From contig NZ_JOMI01000001.1 in assembly GCF_000711235.1 (NCBI RefSeq), forward strand, positions 558,001 through 622,000: DNA of 64,000 nucleotides, written 5' to 3'. The stretch comes from Prevotella sp. 10(H). Lineage in GTDB: Bacteria > Bacteroidota > Bacteroidia > Bacteroidales > Dysgonomonadaceae. Shown piece after piece: positions 44,631-54,793 of the stretch (its first letter is position 1; the number at the start of each line of letters is the position of its first letter). The notes below the pieces were generated by a model that was not told the origin of the DNA, searched no databases, and worked only from the letters and a program-made list of their open reading frames with translations. The position numbers were made by a program, and so were the translations under genes.

Positions 44631-45464
44631 TTAATCCCTTTCCAATGGATTATAAGGCTTGGCGGGAATAGGCTTATCCCCTATATATGTCAGTCCGAAA
44701 CCTTCATATGTCTGCACCGGATGAACATGAAGGTTTCGCACCAGCTTGTTTACATCTTTCCGCGAAGAAGCGACATATTTAGCATCATATTTTACAATAG
44801 GTTCTTTCGTTTTCAATTTTTCAATACCGATGCAGTTAAATGTAAAAAAGTTACGGCTGTCCGAGGCTTTAAGTATCAGCCCGGGGAGCCCTCCAAGTTT
44901 CCATGGACCGTTGTTTATAGGAATAGATGTTGTAAACCATGCTTCGTAAGTTCGTCCTCGGAATGTTGTATAAGCTTTAGTGCAGGGATATGATAAGATA
45001 GTCGCTGTCTGATTGGTTATTGTCCATTTCAGTTTGGGAATATCTTCCTGATAGGAATATATGTCGTTCGTTCCGGACAGGCGTGTAGTAACGGTTTGCT
45101 TTCCTGTCTTTTTATTTTTAAAAACTTCTGTTGCATTCAAACCGTGGCCGGGCAACATTTTTATTGGTGTATCACGGGTCTTATTTACTTTTGCCGAAGG
45201 ATCAGCCCTGAAACATTCTGCACTGTAAAACCGTGATATATTATCGCCTATTAATAATACAAGCTGGTTTTTCAATGTCGAATTTATCTTGGTTGAATCC
45301 GGCACATGCGTAAATTCGTATACAAACTTGTAATCGGCAGAATCCAACACATGGTATTTATCCATATCCGGAGGATAGATTCCTGAATCCGGCGGAGTCT
45401 GAGAGCAGAGGTAGTAGGCAAAAAGCACGCACACACCTAATAGAATTGCTTTTTTCATTTTCAT
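44631..45464 (-). CDS. GLPGLI-family exported protein
   Basis: A 277-aa protein with a signal peptide (hydrophobic to about residue 20, YYLCSQ). It carries the family signature PWKLGGLPGLILKASDSRNFF, preceded by TYEAWFTTSIPINNGP. The family is typical of Bacteroidetes and its function is unknown. Members are often encoded next to TonB-receptor-like barrel proteins, as here (12-bp gap to the gene upstream). It probably acts in the periplasm or at the outer membrane. Confidence 0.9.
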   Translation of the reverse strand: MKMKKAILLGVCVLFAYYLCSQTPPDSGIYPPDMDKYHVLDSADYKFVYEFTHVPDSTKINSTLKNQLVLLIGDNISRFYSAECFRADPSAKVNKTRDTPIKMLPGHGLNATEVFKNKKTGKQTVTTRLSGTNDIYSYQEDIPKLKWTITNQTATILSYPCTKAYTTFRGRTYEAWFTTSIPINNGPWKLGGLPGLILKASDSRNFFTFNCIGIEKLKTKEPIVKYDAKYVASSRKDVNKLVRNLHVHPVQTYEGFGLTYIGDKPIPAKPYNPLERD

Positions 45465-45476
45465 ATCATTTTTAAA

Positions 45477-48137
45477 TTACATTATCTTCATTCTCACTTT
45501 CAGCAATACATTACTCCCCCTGATATCATAATTCTGATAGTAAGAATTTATACTACTGTAATATGCTGAAATATATTTACGGGTATCGAAAATATTATTC
45601 CATGTCAGGGAGATATTGTATGTTTTCCAGTTATACTTCAAACCCAGATCGGTAAAAGAAAGATAGCGATTACCGATTGCCCCGCTATTATAATAATGCT
45701 CATAATTTGCATAGAGGCTGATATCAGCAGGAAGCTTTATATCCCCGGAAATATTGTTTGTGAAAATCCTTATCGGAGAGAATACTTCATGCGATTCTAT
45801 TTCGCTGCGGCTGCGGTTCCATTTTGCATTGTAAGCAAGTATCAGCCATGAGAACGGAGTTGCATTGAGTGTTCCGGAGAGATTGAGTCCGTTATTCTTA
45901 TATTTTACCAATGCGCCCTGCCTCAACTGTTCGGAAGAATAAGCGCCATACGAACCTTGTAGCGCCACAGTAATACCCATAAAGTAAAAGCCTTTGCTGA
46001 TACGTCCGTCTACAGACATTCCGTGCATAGAGTTATCCTGTTCGATAGCGGAAGTAAGGGTTAGTATATCGCGGAACTCCTGCCCGTACATCATATCACT
46101 TTTTGTATAGTTATAGGATATACCTCCGCTGGCAAAGAGCATTTTTATGACATCCTTATAGCTAAGAGTAAGATTGCCTGTATGCCCTTTCGATTCGGAA
46201 AAATGACTGTTGTAAAGGTTTATACTCCGGTAATTCTGCATGATGTATCCTGTATATAATGTATTGATATTGCCCGTATAACTATAAAACCGATACATAC
46301 CTGAAACATCCGTTTTGCCTGTCAGTTGATACTTCAGGCTGACGAAAGGCTCGAACCTTATCCGGTTTTTCGTCTTATTCTCATCGGTTATTTTATTATC
46401 TAGCCGCAGATGATTGTAATGCAGCGGTAGTTGTGCATTAAATTTCAGACCGTTCCTATCATATCGCAATGCAATGGATATATTGCTGTTAAACTTACTC
46501 CAGTTTAAATTATTCCGCAGGCTGTCCGCCTCTAAAAGGGCAATATTGCTGCCGCCTGCAGTATAGATATCAGAGTTAAGGTCCTTCGTTTCCACGCCAA
46601 AACCGAATTTAGGATCGACCGATACATTCCCTATACGAAAAGGCGACAGCAGAGTTACATTGTTGTCTATATATAAGCTGTTTATCCGAGCCTTCTGTCT
46701 CAGCAAAGAAAAATCCTTACCGTTATTGAAAATATCGGCATAGAGTCCCGGCTGTATCGTTAATGTTTGCGGCGAAGATTTGAATCCTATCATAGACTGA
46801 ACTTCAAATCCCCTGTCTTCTTCTTTTTTCTTTACCCAATGGAGTGAATTTGTCAGAGAAAATGACGGTTCTTTGAGCCTCTGCTCAATATTTTGCTGAT
46901 TGACAATACCTGCCAGATTATTCACCCACGAACCATTTAGGTTCAAATAGTTGTTGAAATAATTATTTGCTTTATTTACATTGTATCTGAACTCGGCTTC
47001 CAGCCTGTCGGTATTTTTTGCCAGTCTCATATCCTCATTCATTATAAGTGTGCTGTCGGCAGAGAGGAAATAGGATGTTACAGAGTTGCTCTCCCTATTT
47101 TCGTGGTCATTGAGGTATATCAGATTAAAGTTAAGCTGGCTTTCTTCATCTGTCTTAAATAGATTATTCACCGTCACAGCATTCAAGTTATTAAACAGAT
47201 ATCGCTGTTCTTTTATCGATGGTGGCGTCGGTATCACAACTCCCAGCATATCATTACTGCCGAATCGGTTATTAGTAGTAAAAGACGTTAGTTCCTGCGA
47301 CAAGTCCAATCCCGAATTATTTGCTTTATATGTAGATATATTTTGCTTTTTCTTTGTAAAATACATTCCGTTCAGTTCGTTCTCCCAGATAAAAGGCGAG
47401 CCTCCTACCCTAAGTTGCGCCATAATGCTGAATGCACCTTTTGCACCTTCCTTAAGTTTTAAGTTGATTGCCGCATCGTTCGATATTTTTATGCCGTCGA
47501 GAGCCTTCACCGGCTGATGATTTTCCAATACCTGTACTGTTGATACATCTTTTGCCGAAATATTATTAGCAGCTATGCCATAACGTCCACCAAGCAAATC
47601 CAGATTTTCGATATAAAAATTATTAATCGGCTTCCCCTGATAAGTGATCGCACCACTTTCGGAAACATCTATGCCCGGCATTTTCCTTAGTACATCTCCT
47701 ATTACAATATCGTTACGTTCGCTAAACTCGGATACAAGGTAATTAACCGTATCCTTCGCCCCCCACATTTTTGTTGACTTTATAACGATTTCTTTCAATT
47801 GCACATCCTCTTCCTCAACTGTGAAATTTACCGTTTGCGTCTTATTTTCGATATTTTTCGATTGAGGTGTTATCTGCATACCCGATATGGATATTTCGAG
47901 CATCTCTGCTTTCCCGTCATAAGATATATTGAAATTTCCGTGCTCGTTACTAAAATCATATCCGATAATAGTACTGTCGGGTAAAGCTTTCAGCACCACA
48001 GTGCACCCCACATAAGGCTCTTTCTGCTTATCGGAAATATGTCCTTTTATAGTTATCTGTGCCTGTAGATCAGAGAACAGGAAAAGGATGAAGCCTGTTA
48101 TTAAGATTATTCTATTTATCGATAGTTTTCGATTCAT
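45477..48137 (-). CDS. TonB-receptor-like outer-membrane beta-barrel protein
   Basis: An 886-aa protein. I prefer the start at 48137 (MNRKLSINRIILITGFILFL), which gives a direct signal peptide; an in-frame ATG exists at 48170. A carboxypeptidase-regulatory-like domain (ITIKGHISDKQKEPYVGCTV) is followed by a plug-like region: ERNDIVIGDVLRKMPGIDV, INNFYIENLDLLGGRYGIA and VQVLENHQPVKAL. A long barrel ends VLLKVRMKIM, so the usual terminal aromatic residue is missing. It probably works with the GLPGLI protein as a transporter or secretion-like barrel of unknown cargo. Confidence 0.82.
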   Translation of the reverse strand: MNRKLSINRIILITGFILFLFSDLQAQITIKGHISDKQKEPYVGCTVVLKALPDSTIIGYDFSNEHGNFNISYDGKAEMLEISISGMQITPQSKNIENKTQTVNFTVEEEDVQLKEIVIKSTKMWGAKDTVNYLVSEFSERNDIVIGDVLRKMPGIDVSESGAITYQGKPINNFYIENLDLLGGRYGIAANNISAKDVSTVQVLENHQPVKALDGIKISNDAAINLKLKEGAKGAFSIMAQLRVGGSPFIWENELNGMYFTKKKQNISTYKANNSGLDLSQELTSFTTNNRFGSNDMLGVVIPTPPSIKEQRYLFNNLNAVTVNNLFKTDEESQLNFNLIYLNDHENRESNSVTSYFLSADSTLIMNEDMRLAKNTDRLEAEFRYNVNKANNYFNNYLNLNGSWVNNLAGIVNQQNIEQRLKEPSFSLTNSLHWVKKKEEDRGFEVQSMIGFKSSPQTLTIQPGLYADIFNNGKDFSLLRQKARINSLYIDNNVTLLSPFRIGNVSVDPKFGFGVETKDLNSDIYTAGGSNIALLEADSLRNNLNWSKFNSNISIALRYDRNGLKFNAQLPLHYNHLRLDNKITDENKTKNRIRFEPFVSLKYQLTGKTDVSGMYRFYSYTGNINTLYTGYIMQNYRSINLYNSHFSESKGHTGNLTLSYKDVIKMLFASGGISYNYTKSDMMYGQEFRDILTLTSAIEQDNSMHGMSVDGRISKGFYFMGITVALQGSYGAYSSEQLRQGALVKYKNNGLNLSGTLNATPFSWLILAYNAKWNRSRSEIESHEVFSPIRIFTNNISGDIKLPADISLYANYEHYYNSGAIGNRYLSFTDLGLKYNWKTYNISLTWNNIFDTRKYISAYYSSINSYYQNYDIRGSNVLLKVRMKIM

Positions 48138-48170
48138 GTAGTTTGCTATATAATTAAACATCTTAAACAT

Positions 48171-48485
48171 ACCTTTAATTCGTATATTTACTATTTATTC
48201 GTAAATCTATAAAAATTAAGTACAACTGCAAAAAATTAAAGCTTAAAAATTATTCCTGAGACCCAAACCAACGAGAATCAACCAATCCGGCATTTTAACA
48301 TTACTAGAGAAACAATTAACTTGTTTATTTGTTAAAAATATGTCTTATCGAACAAAGAATATCCGTTTATCTGTTCTGATAAATATCAAAAGGATAATCA
48401 ATTATAGACAACTTGCGAAAATTATGCGGAAAATTCTATTGAAGAAAAACCGCTACAATATACACTGAACAAAAACATTTTCATT
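48171..48485. other. Divergent intergenic region
   Basis: An AT-rich stretch between the divergent barrel-protein gene and mscS gene. I see no gene, repeat or clear consensus promoter in it. Confidence 0.4.
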
Positions 48486-49559
48486 ATGCTGGAAAAAGAA
48501 ATTTGGGGAAATTCACTCGAAAACTGGGGTATATCCATCCTTATCATCATAGGAGCATTTGTAGTAGCGAAGCTGGTCGCTCTATTCTTTAAGAGAGTAG
48601 TAAGTAATTTAACCAAGAAAACTAACACCCGTCTGGATGATATTATATACGAGTCTGTAGAATCACCTATCCTGTTCGGTATTATGCTGATAGGGATATG
48701 GATAGCCATACATCGCCTTGTATATCCCGATGGATTTGTAAGGGCTGTAGACAGTGCTTATAAAATACTTATCGTCCTGAATATTACGTGGCTTGTCGGC
48801 CGATTAGCCGGTAATCTGCTGGATGTATACTGGGGAAGCAAAAGCCATACGCAAAGGATGATGCCTGTTGTAAAACGTACCTTATTGGTACTGGTATGGA
48901 TTGTCGGTTTAGTTATGGCGCTAAGCAATGTAGGCGTAAATATAGGTGCATTGCTCGGTACTCTGGGTATTGGTGGTATTGCATTTGCACTGGCTGCACA
49001 GGATACTGTAAAGAATATTTTCGGGGCATTTACTATACTTACAGATAAACCTTTCAGCATAGGCGATACAATAAGGATTGACAATTTTGAAGGGTCAATA
49101 GTCGATATAGGTGTCAGGAGCACTAAAATGAGGGATTATGACAACAGGATCGTCACCTTTCCGAATTATAAAATAGCAGACGCTTCTATCATAAATATAA
49201 CAGTAGAACCGATGAGGCGGGTAGTAATGAAAGTAGGACTTACTTATGATACAACTGCCGAAAAGATGAAAGAAGCCATGAACTTATTAAAAGATGTCCC
49301 GTCTAAAGTACAATATATTTCACCTGACAATGTGGTAGTTAATTTCTCGGATTATACCGATTCTGCCCTTGTTATTACTTTCATTTACTTTATCCAGAAA
49401 GAAGGTGATATAGGCAAAGCTACATCGGATGTGAATATGGAGGTACTGACTTCGTTCAATAATGCAGGACTCAATTTTGCATTCCCTAGCCAGACTATCT
49501 ATATTGAAAGCAATAACGAAGAGGAGAAGGAAGAAAAACCTGCAGAACAGCCGAATTAA
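48486..49559 (+). CDS. MscS-family mechanosensitive channel
   Basis: A 357-aa inner-membrane protein with about four to five hydrophobic segments. The pore helix is glycine/alanine-rich (GVNIGALLGTLGIGGIAFALAAQDTVKNIFGAF). The MscS beta-domain follows (FSIGDTIRIDNFEGSIVDIGVRSTKMRDYDNRIVTFPN), then the C-terminal alpha/beta domain. The acidic tail (NNEEEKEEKPAEQPN) is a low-complexity extension. It protects against osmotic downshock. Monocistronic as far as visible. Confidence 0.93.
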   Translation: MLEKEIWGNSLENWGISILIIIGAFVVAKLVALFFKRVVSNLTKKTNTRLDDIIYESVESPILFGIMLIGIWIAIHRLVYPDGFVRAVDSAYKILIVLNITWLVGRLAGNLLDVYWGSKSHTQRMMPVVKRTLLVLVWIVGLVMALSNVGVNIGALLGTLGIGGIAFALAAQDTVKNIFGAFTILTDKPFSIGDTIRIDNFEGSIVDIGVRSTKMRDYDNRIVTFPNYKIADASIINITVEPMRRVVMKVGLTYDTTAEKMKEAMNLLKDVPSKVQYISPDNVVVNFSDYTDSALVITFIYFIQKEGDIGKATSDVNMEVLTSFNNAGLNFAFPSQTIYIESNNEEEKEEKPAEQPN

Positions 49560-49652
49560 TTTTTATATAATTCATTAATTCGCTTTTTTATCAATTTAAG
49601 CCGTACTTCTGATTATTTTACTTAATTTGCAATGGTATAATAACTGTATCAT

Positions 49653-50195
49653 ATGGAATTGGAATCAAAAAGGTTGCGGCTTAAAGAAGTTACATGGGAT
49701 GATATCGAAAGCATCCATATGCTTTATTCTTTGCCCGAAGTAGATGAATTTAATACGCTCGGCATCCCCAAAAGCATTGAAGAAACCATAGAAAATATCC
49801 GTCCGATGATTGAGGATATCAACTCGGAAAACAGAAAATCTTATTTCTGGAAAATTATACGGAAAGACTCGGGTGAATTTATCGGTTCGGCAGGACTTAC
49901 CCTATCAGCAAATAGATTTAAACTCGGGGAAATATTCTATGAACTTCTTCCATCGCAATGGGGACAGGGATTTGCTACGGAGACAGCAAGAACTATAATA
50001 AGAGCCGGATTCGATCATTTCCATCTCCATAAGGTTGAAGCAGGTGTTGCAACCCAAAACGCCCGGTCCATTCGCGTCTTGGAAAAGTCAGGAATGACAA
50101 GGGAAGGGCTGAGAAGAAAAATACTCCCGATAAGAGGTGAATGGAAAGACAATTACCATTATGCAATTGTTGAAGACGATCCTGTAGATTATTAA
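49653..50195 (+). CDS. GNAT-family N-acetyltransferase (RimJ/RimL type)
   Basis: A 180-aa cytoplasmic acetyltransferase. The opening ELESKRLRLKEVTWDD is the RimJ/RimL type. The acetyl-CoA region is QWGQGFATETARTIIRAGF, and the typical ending is VATQNARSIRVLEKSGMTREGLRR. The substrate may be a ribosomal protein, small molecule or drug; this cannot be told. It is followed after 10 bp by a second GNAT gene. Confidence 0.9.
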   Translation: MELESKRLRLKEVTWDDIESIHMLYSLPEVDEFNTLGIPKSIEETIENIRPMIEDINSENRKSYFWKIIRKDSGEFIGSAGLTLSANRFKLGEIFYELLPSQWGQGFATETARTIIRAGFDHFHLHKVEAGVATQNARSIRVLEKSGMTREGLRRKILPIRGEWKDNYHYAIVEDDPVDY

Positions 50196-50205
50196 AAATA
50201 AAAAA

Positions 50206-50745
50206 ATGCCAGCAACCGGATTCCCGATAATAAAAACCCAGAGGCTTTTACTCCGTCAGTTTACTGATAACGATCTTGAAAATGTATTCAACGGCCTTTC
50301 TCATCCCGATGTGATAAAATATTATGGCGTAAGCTATACGACTTTGGAATCTACTAAAGAGCAGATGCAATTCTTTTACAATCTCGAAAAAAACGGCACG
50401 GGTATCTGGTGGGCAATCTGTTCGCCTGACAATAAAACTTTTTACGGGGCAGGCGGCCTCAATGATCTGCACAAAGAATTCAGAAAAGCAGAAGCAGGCT
50501 TTTGGTTATTGCCGGAGTTCTGGAATAATGGAATAATGACCGAAGCTCTGCCGTTAATCTGCAATTATGGATTTAATGATCTCGACCTTCACCGAATAGA
50601 GGCTTTTGTGGACACCCAAAATACTAATTGCAAAAAAGCAATGGCTAAACTTGGCTTCAATCCGGAAGGAACGATGAAAGACTGTGAATATAAAAACGGA
50701 GAATATATCAGCCTCGATATTTATGCTAAAATAAGAGCGTATTAA
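50206..50745 (+). CDS. GNAT-family N-acetyltransferase (RimJ/RimL type)
   Basis: A 179-aa acetyltransferase, paralogous in layout to the preceding gene: TQRLLLRQFTDNDLENVF, EFWNNGIMTEALPLICNYGF and VDTQNTNCKKAMAKLGFNPEGTMKD. The acetyl-CoA loop reads NNGIMTEA in place of the usual Q/RxxGxG/A, so it is less canonical. The 10-bp gap suggests co-transcription with its neighbour. Substrate unknown. Confidence 0.9.
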   Translation: MPATGFPIIKTQRLLLRQFTDNDLENVFNGLSHPDVIKYYGVSYTTLESTKEQMQFFYNLEKNGTGIWWAICSPDNKTFYGAGGLNDLHKEFRKAEAGFWLLPEFWNNGIMTEALPLICNYGFNDLDLHRIEAFVDTQNTNCKKAMAKLGFNPEGTMKDCEYKNGEYISLDIYAKIRAY

Positions 50746-50773
50746 CAACCGGATCTCTTTATCAAATACTTGT

Positions 50774-50801
50774 TATTCGTCAACTTTCCGTGTGACGAAT
50801 A
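50774..50801. repeat. 9-bp inverted repeat downstream of the GNAT pair
   Basis: TATTCGTCA (50774-50782) and TGACGAATA (50793-50801) around a 10-nt loop. It could be a weak terminator for the acetyltransferase genes; there is no T-run. Confidence 0.4.
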
Positions 50802-50911
50802 GCACCTGCATTCTCCCGTTTATCAAGTTGATATATTACATCTATAACATAGAGAGAAAATCTATCATCACAAATAGGTATCGTTAACTATTCTTTTCAT
50901 TATTTATGGTG

Positions 50912-50943
50912 ATTGCAATTTTTGCGCAATACCGATACTTTTG
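50912..50943 (+). promoter_or_regulatory. Candidate promoter of the hmu operon
   Basis: TACTTTTG (50936-50943) is a perfect TAnnTTTG -7 element. ATTG (50912-50915) lies 20 bp upstream as a weak -33. The transcript would start near 50950, giving a leader of about 86 nt before hmuR. No Fur-like box was recognised. Confidence 0.5.
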
Positions 50944-51035
50944 TTGTCATGAAAAAAGTATAAAACGAATTTATGAAATAAGCATAATATTTAAATTTAC
51001 AGATAAAATCTTAAAACGATAAACTAACAGCTAAT

Positions 51036-53324
51036 ATGTTGAAACATATATACATTGCGATTGCATTATTTGCAGTCGCCGGGTGTTGTTTTGCCCAAAA
51101 AACACCAAAAGAGATAGTCAAAGGAAATGTAAAAACTACAGATGGAAAACCTGCCGAGTTCATTTCCGTATCATTAAAAGGAACTATTTTCGGGGGAATA
51201 ACCGACGAACACGGAAATTTTGAATTTGAAGCTCCCGCCGGAGATTACACACTTGTCGCTTATTCGATATCAGCACATAAAAAAGAATATCCCGCAAATA
51301 TTAAGCGAGGCGTCTCTAATTATTTTTCCGACCTTACTATTATAGAAAATAAAAACCAGCTCGAAGAGGTGGTTGTTACAGGCCAGTTCTCGCCTCAATC
51401 ACTACGTAATTCACTCTATAAAGTCAGAGTTATCAACAATCAGACGATTCAGCAAAAAGCTTCTACCGATATCAAATCCTTACTTAATACTGAAGTTGGT
51501 ATCCGCATCTCAAACGATATGACATTGGGCGAAAGTAATTTCGAAATGATGGGTATGAGCGGCAATAATGTAAAAGTGCTCCTAGACGGTGTTCCACTGG
51601 TCGACAGAGGCGCCACAAAGCAAAGCTTAAGCCAGATAGATATAAATACTATCGAGCAGATTGAAATCGTAGAAGGCCCCATGTCCGTAATATATGGTAC
51701 CGATGCGCTGGCAGGCGTTATCAATATTATCACAAAAAAAGCACGGGTATTATCGGATAGGAACACATACTCTGTATCGGCGCGCATTCAGGAAGAATCT
51801 GTCGGAGATGAATATGAATTCTTCGACGGAAAAGGAATACATAACGAGAATATAAATATAGCACTGGCATCAAAAACAGGACTATACGTAAACGGTGGAT
51901 ATACCCGTAACGTTACCGACGGATGGAAAGGCGATAAAACAGGAAGAGAAAAGACATGGCCACCGAAAGACCAGTTTTATTATGAAGGCATGCTTGGTTT
52001 TAAAAAGAAAGGTTTTCATGCGTGGTACAGGCTTAACTATCTGGATGAAAGCATTTTCACACCTATAAACCCAAATCCCGAAAACGTAATGTCAGATAGA
52101 AATTTCCTGACAGACAGATATACTCATAATTTTCAGGCAGACTGGAAATTAAACAACAGGCTAGGACTGAATGTAGTTTCATCATACCAGGATTATAAAC
52201 GTAAAACACGGACAATAATAACCGACCTGAACACCGGACAGAAATCACTTTCGACAGAAGAATCGGCACAGGACGTATCAAAGTATAAAGCTATATTTGC
52301 CAGAGCCACGGCAGCATGGACTTTCTCTCCCGAACTCAGTTTCCAGCCGGGAATAGAATACAACAAAGATGAGGGATCAGGGAGCCGGATTAAGAATAAC
52401 TCTGAAATTTCTACTTTCGCTGCATTTCTTTCTGCAGAGTGGAAGCCTTATGAATGGTTCAGTGTACGTCCAGGCGTGCGCACCATTATAGATGCCGACT
52501 ACGATGCTCCGGTTGCTATTCCTTCTGTAGGCACAAAGTTCTCGCTTAATCACGATATGGATTTGCGTCTGTCCTATGCCTATGGTTTCAGGGCACCGAC
52601 TTTACAGGAATTATTTTTCTCGTTCAATAACGCAAACCACGATGTAGAAGGTAACCCTGACCTTAAAGCAGAATACTCCACCAATTTTACAGGATCGTAT
52701 ACATGGCGGATACTGCACAATGAAAATATACGCGTTACATCTACGCTATCAGCATTCTACAATGATTTTCGCGACCGCATAGTTTTGGCTCAGGGCAACA
52801 GAAGCGCAATACACAGAATTTACAGTAATGTAGATAAATATAAGACTACAGGAGGAACATTCGAAAATTCCATGATATGGAAAAACCTGCAGGCGAATGT
52901 TAGTTTCTCTTTGGTCGGCCGCTACAACAGCCTGACAGAAAACGACGAATTGAAAAATGAGAATCTCCCTACTTTCCGATTCTCTCCCGAACTCAGCACC
53001 AGCATTTCTTACCAGATTGTAAAAACAGGAACCAACCTAAACTTCTATTATAAGTTCACCGGTAAACGGAATGAATATAGTTATGACACAGATACTAAAG
53101 AACTGTACCTGACCGGCTTGGATGCCTACCATATGGCCGACTTTACAGCCAGCCAGAATTTAGGGAAATACCTGATACTAAATGCCGGAGTAAAAAATCT
53201 GTTCGACCTCACTACTGTAGACAATACAGCGACAAGCGGCGGACATACATCCAGTGGCTCGTCTACACTTATGGGATGCGGGCGCTCATTCTTTATAGGA
53301 ATCAACTTCTTACTAAATAACTAA
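51036..53324 (+). CDS. hmuR: TonB-dependent haem receptor, HmuR-like
   Basis: A 762-aa outer-membrane receptor. A signal peptide (ending GCCFAQ) is followed by a carboxypeptidase-regulatory-like domain, a TonB-box-like stretch (LEEVVVTGQ) and the plug (IEIVEGPMSVIYGTDALAGVINIITKK). The barrel shows the haem-receptor signature: FRAP at 518-521, His535, and NPDL at 540-543, the arrangement that binds haem in HmuR/HasR-type receptors. The C-terminus is FFIGINFLLNN. It is first in an hmu-type operon and brings haem or another porphyrin into the periplasm. Its colicin-receptor/BtuB-like plug alone would not decide the ligand; the motif and neighbours do. Confidence 0.88.
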   Translation: MLKHIYIAIALFAVAGCCFAQKTPKEIVKGNVKTTDGKPAEFISVSLKGTIFGGITDEHGNFEFEAPAGDYTLVAYSISAHKKEYPANIKRGVSNYFSDLTIIENKNQLEEVVVTGQFSPQSLRNSLYKVRVINNQTIQQKASTDIKSLLNTEVGIRISNDMTLGESNFEMMGMSGNNVKVLLDGVPLVDRGATKQSLSQIDINTIEQIEIVEGPMSVIYGTDALAGVINIITKKARVLSDRNTYSVSARIQEESVGDEYEFFDGKGIHNENINIALASKTGLYVNGGYTRNVTDGWKGDKTGREKTWPPKDQFYYEGMLGFKKKGFHAWYRLNYLDESIFTPINPNPENVMSDRNFLTDRYTHNFQADWKLNNRLGLNVVSSYQDYKRKTRTIITDLNTGQKSLSTEESAQDVSKYKAIFARATAAWTFSPELSFQPGIEYNKDEGSGSRIKNNSEISTFAAFLSAEWKPYEWFSVRPGVRTIIDADYDAPVAIPSVGTKFSLNHDMDLRLSYAYGFRAPTLQELFFSFNNANHDVEGNPDLKAEYSTNFTGSYTWRILHNENIRVTSTLSAFYNDFRDRIVLAQGNRSAIHRIYSNVDKYKTTGGTFENSMIWKNLQANVSFSLVGRYNSLTENDELKNENLPTFRFSPELSTSISYQIVKTGTNLNFYYKFTGKRNEYSYDTDTKELYLTGLDAYHMADFTASQNLGKYLILNAGVKNLFDLTTVDNTATSGGHTSSGSSTLMGCGRSFFIGINFLLNN

Positions 53325-53346
53325 TTATATTTTAAATATTATCGAA

Positions 53347-54765
53347 ATGAAAAAATTATTGTATTTACTTGTTATGGTAGCCATATTTGGCTTTAGCTCT
53401 TGTGGTGATGACGATGATGATATAACATTTGCTGATATCGCAGTGAATTTTGCATCAACTGAACTTGGTATAGACGAAGAAAATACTTCTGCCGATGTAA
53501 CTGTGAATCTCAGCCGCACAGCAGATGTTAATATCGATGTTACCGTGAAATTTACACCTACAGATGTTGTATATGGTACTGATTTCACTACCGAGCCTGC
53601 CTCAACGGATAATACGGCTAAAATAACAATCCCTGCCGGAAGCACTTCTGCATCGTTTAAAGTAAAGAAAGCAGAAAATGTATTGTTCGACGGTGACGAA
53701 AGCATCAAGTTCAACATTTCTGCAATCTCGGTAACAAACGGTGTAGTCATCGGGGAGAAAAAGGACATGACACTCAACTTCAAAGCTATTATTTCCGAAG
53801 GGCAGACAATGATACTTGAAGGCAAAACTGCGGAATCGAATTATGCAAACAGTGTGTATGTAGATTTTAGTACAAACACTCAATACGCTGTAGACCGCAC
53901 AAGCTGGTCTTTAGGCTTCTATAGTGGTAAAGATTTTCATGTAATACTTAGTACCGGAAACAGTGTATCAGCAACATCATCTGGTAAAACCGACATTAAT
54001 GCCGTTACATTAGCTGATGCTACGACATGCCCAATCAACATCAGTGCTACAGGTATGATGGATCCGCTCGTTAAAGAAGCAATCGATAATATAGATGGAA
54101 CTTTAGAAGGTTCCGTATTTGGTGAAGTATCGGCAACCGAAACTGAGAACATGGTTTATTTTGTTAGCGATGGTGGCGAAAAGGGTGCCGACCGCAGTCT
54201 ATGGTATAAAGTAAAAGTAAACCGTAAAGGTGAAGGATACACAGTACAGTATGCTAGAGTAGGTGATACTGATATCCAAACGATAGATATAGAGAAAGAT
54301 GCCGCATATAATCTGGTAGGATTCAATCTGGCAACAAAAGAAGTTGTAAAAGAAGAGCCTCAAGCTGCCAAATGGGATATTATGTGGGGATACAATACAG
54401 GTCTTACTATAATGAGCGGTAATAATGAGGTTTACGGATACATGCAGGATAATGTATTGAGCAATAACTTAGGAGGTACTGAAGTTGCCGAAATAGCAGT
54501 TACTGCAACAATGACATACGATAGTTTCAAAAAAGCTGATCTCGATGGATTGACATTTTCTAAAGACCGCTCTACAATCGGTACTAATTGGAGAAATACT
54601 GCCGGAGGTATGGAAGGCGGCGCTACCGGAATCAATTATAACAAATTCTATATAGTGAAAGATGCTGCCGGAAATTACTATAAGCTTAAGTTCAGCAAAA
54701 TGGGACTCGGCAGTGATAAAGGTGAACGCGGACGTCCTGAAATAGCATATGCTTTGATCAAATAA
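53347..54765 (+). CDS. hmuY: HmuY-family haem-binding lipoprotein with N-terminal Calx-beta-like domain
   Basis: A 472-aa lipoprotein (lipobox FGFSSC, Cys19, then a run of five Asp). Residues about 30-140 look like a Calx-beta fold (STELGIDEENTSADVTVNLS, GTDFTTEP, DGDESIKFNISAISV). From about 150 the HmuY domain begins (ANSVYVDFSTNTQYAVDRTSWSLGF) and runs to the end (PEIAYALIK). HmuY takes haem from host or environmental proteins and hands it to HmuR. Classical P. gingivalis HmuY is about half this length. Haem ligands (His or Met in this family) cannot be fixed by eye. A hairpin follows the gene. Confidence 0.83.
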   Translation: MKKLLYLLVMVAIFGFSSCGDDDDDITFADIAVNFASTELGIDEENTSADVTVNLSRTADVNIDVTVKFTPTDVVYGTDFTTEPASTDNTAKITIPAGSTSASFKVKKAENVLFDGDESIKFNISAISVTNGVVIGEKKDMTLNFKAIISEGQTMILEGKTAESNYANSVYVDFSTNTQYAVDRTSWSLGFYSGKDFHVILSTGNSVSATSSGKTDINAVTLADATTCPINISATGMMDPLVKEAIDNIDGTLEGSVFGEVSATETENMVYFVSDGGEKGADRSLWYKVKVNRKGEGYTVQYARVGDTDIQTIDIEKDAAYNLVGFNLATKEVVKEEPQAAKWDIMWGYNTGLTIMSGNNEVYGYMQDNVLSNNLGGTEVAEIAVTATMTYDSFKKADLDGLTFSKDRSTIGTNWRNTAGGMEGGATGINYNKFYIVKDAAGNYYKLKFSKMGLGSDKGERGRPEIAYALIK

Positions 54766-54793
54766 TATTTGGGTATAATAATTATCAACAGGT

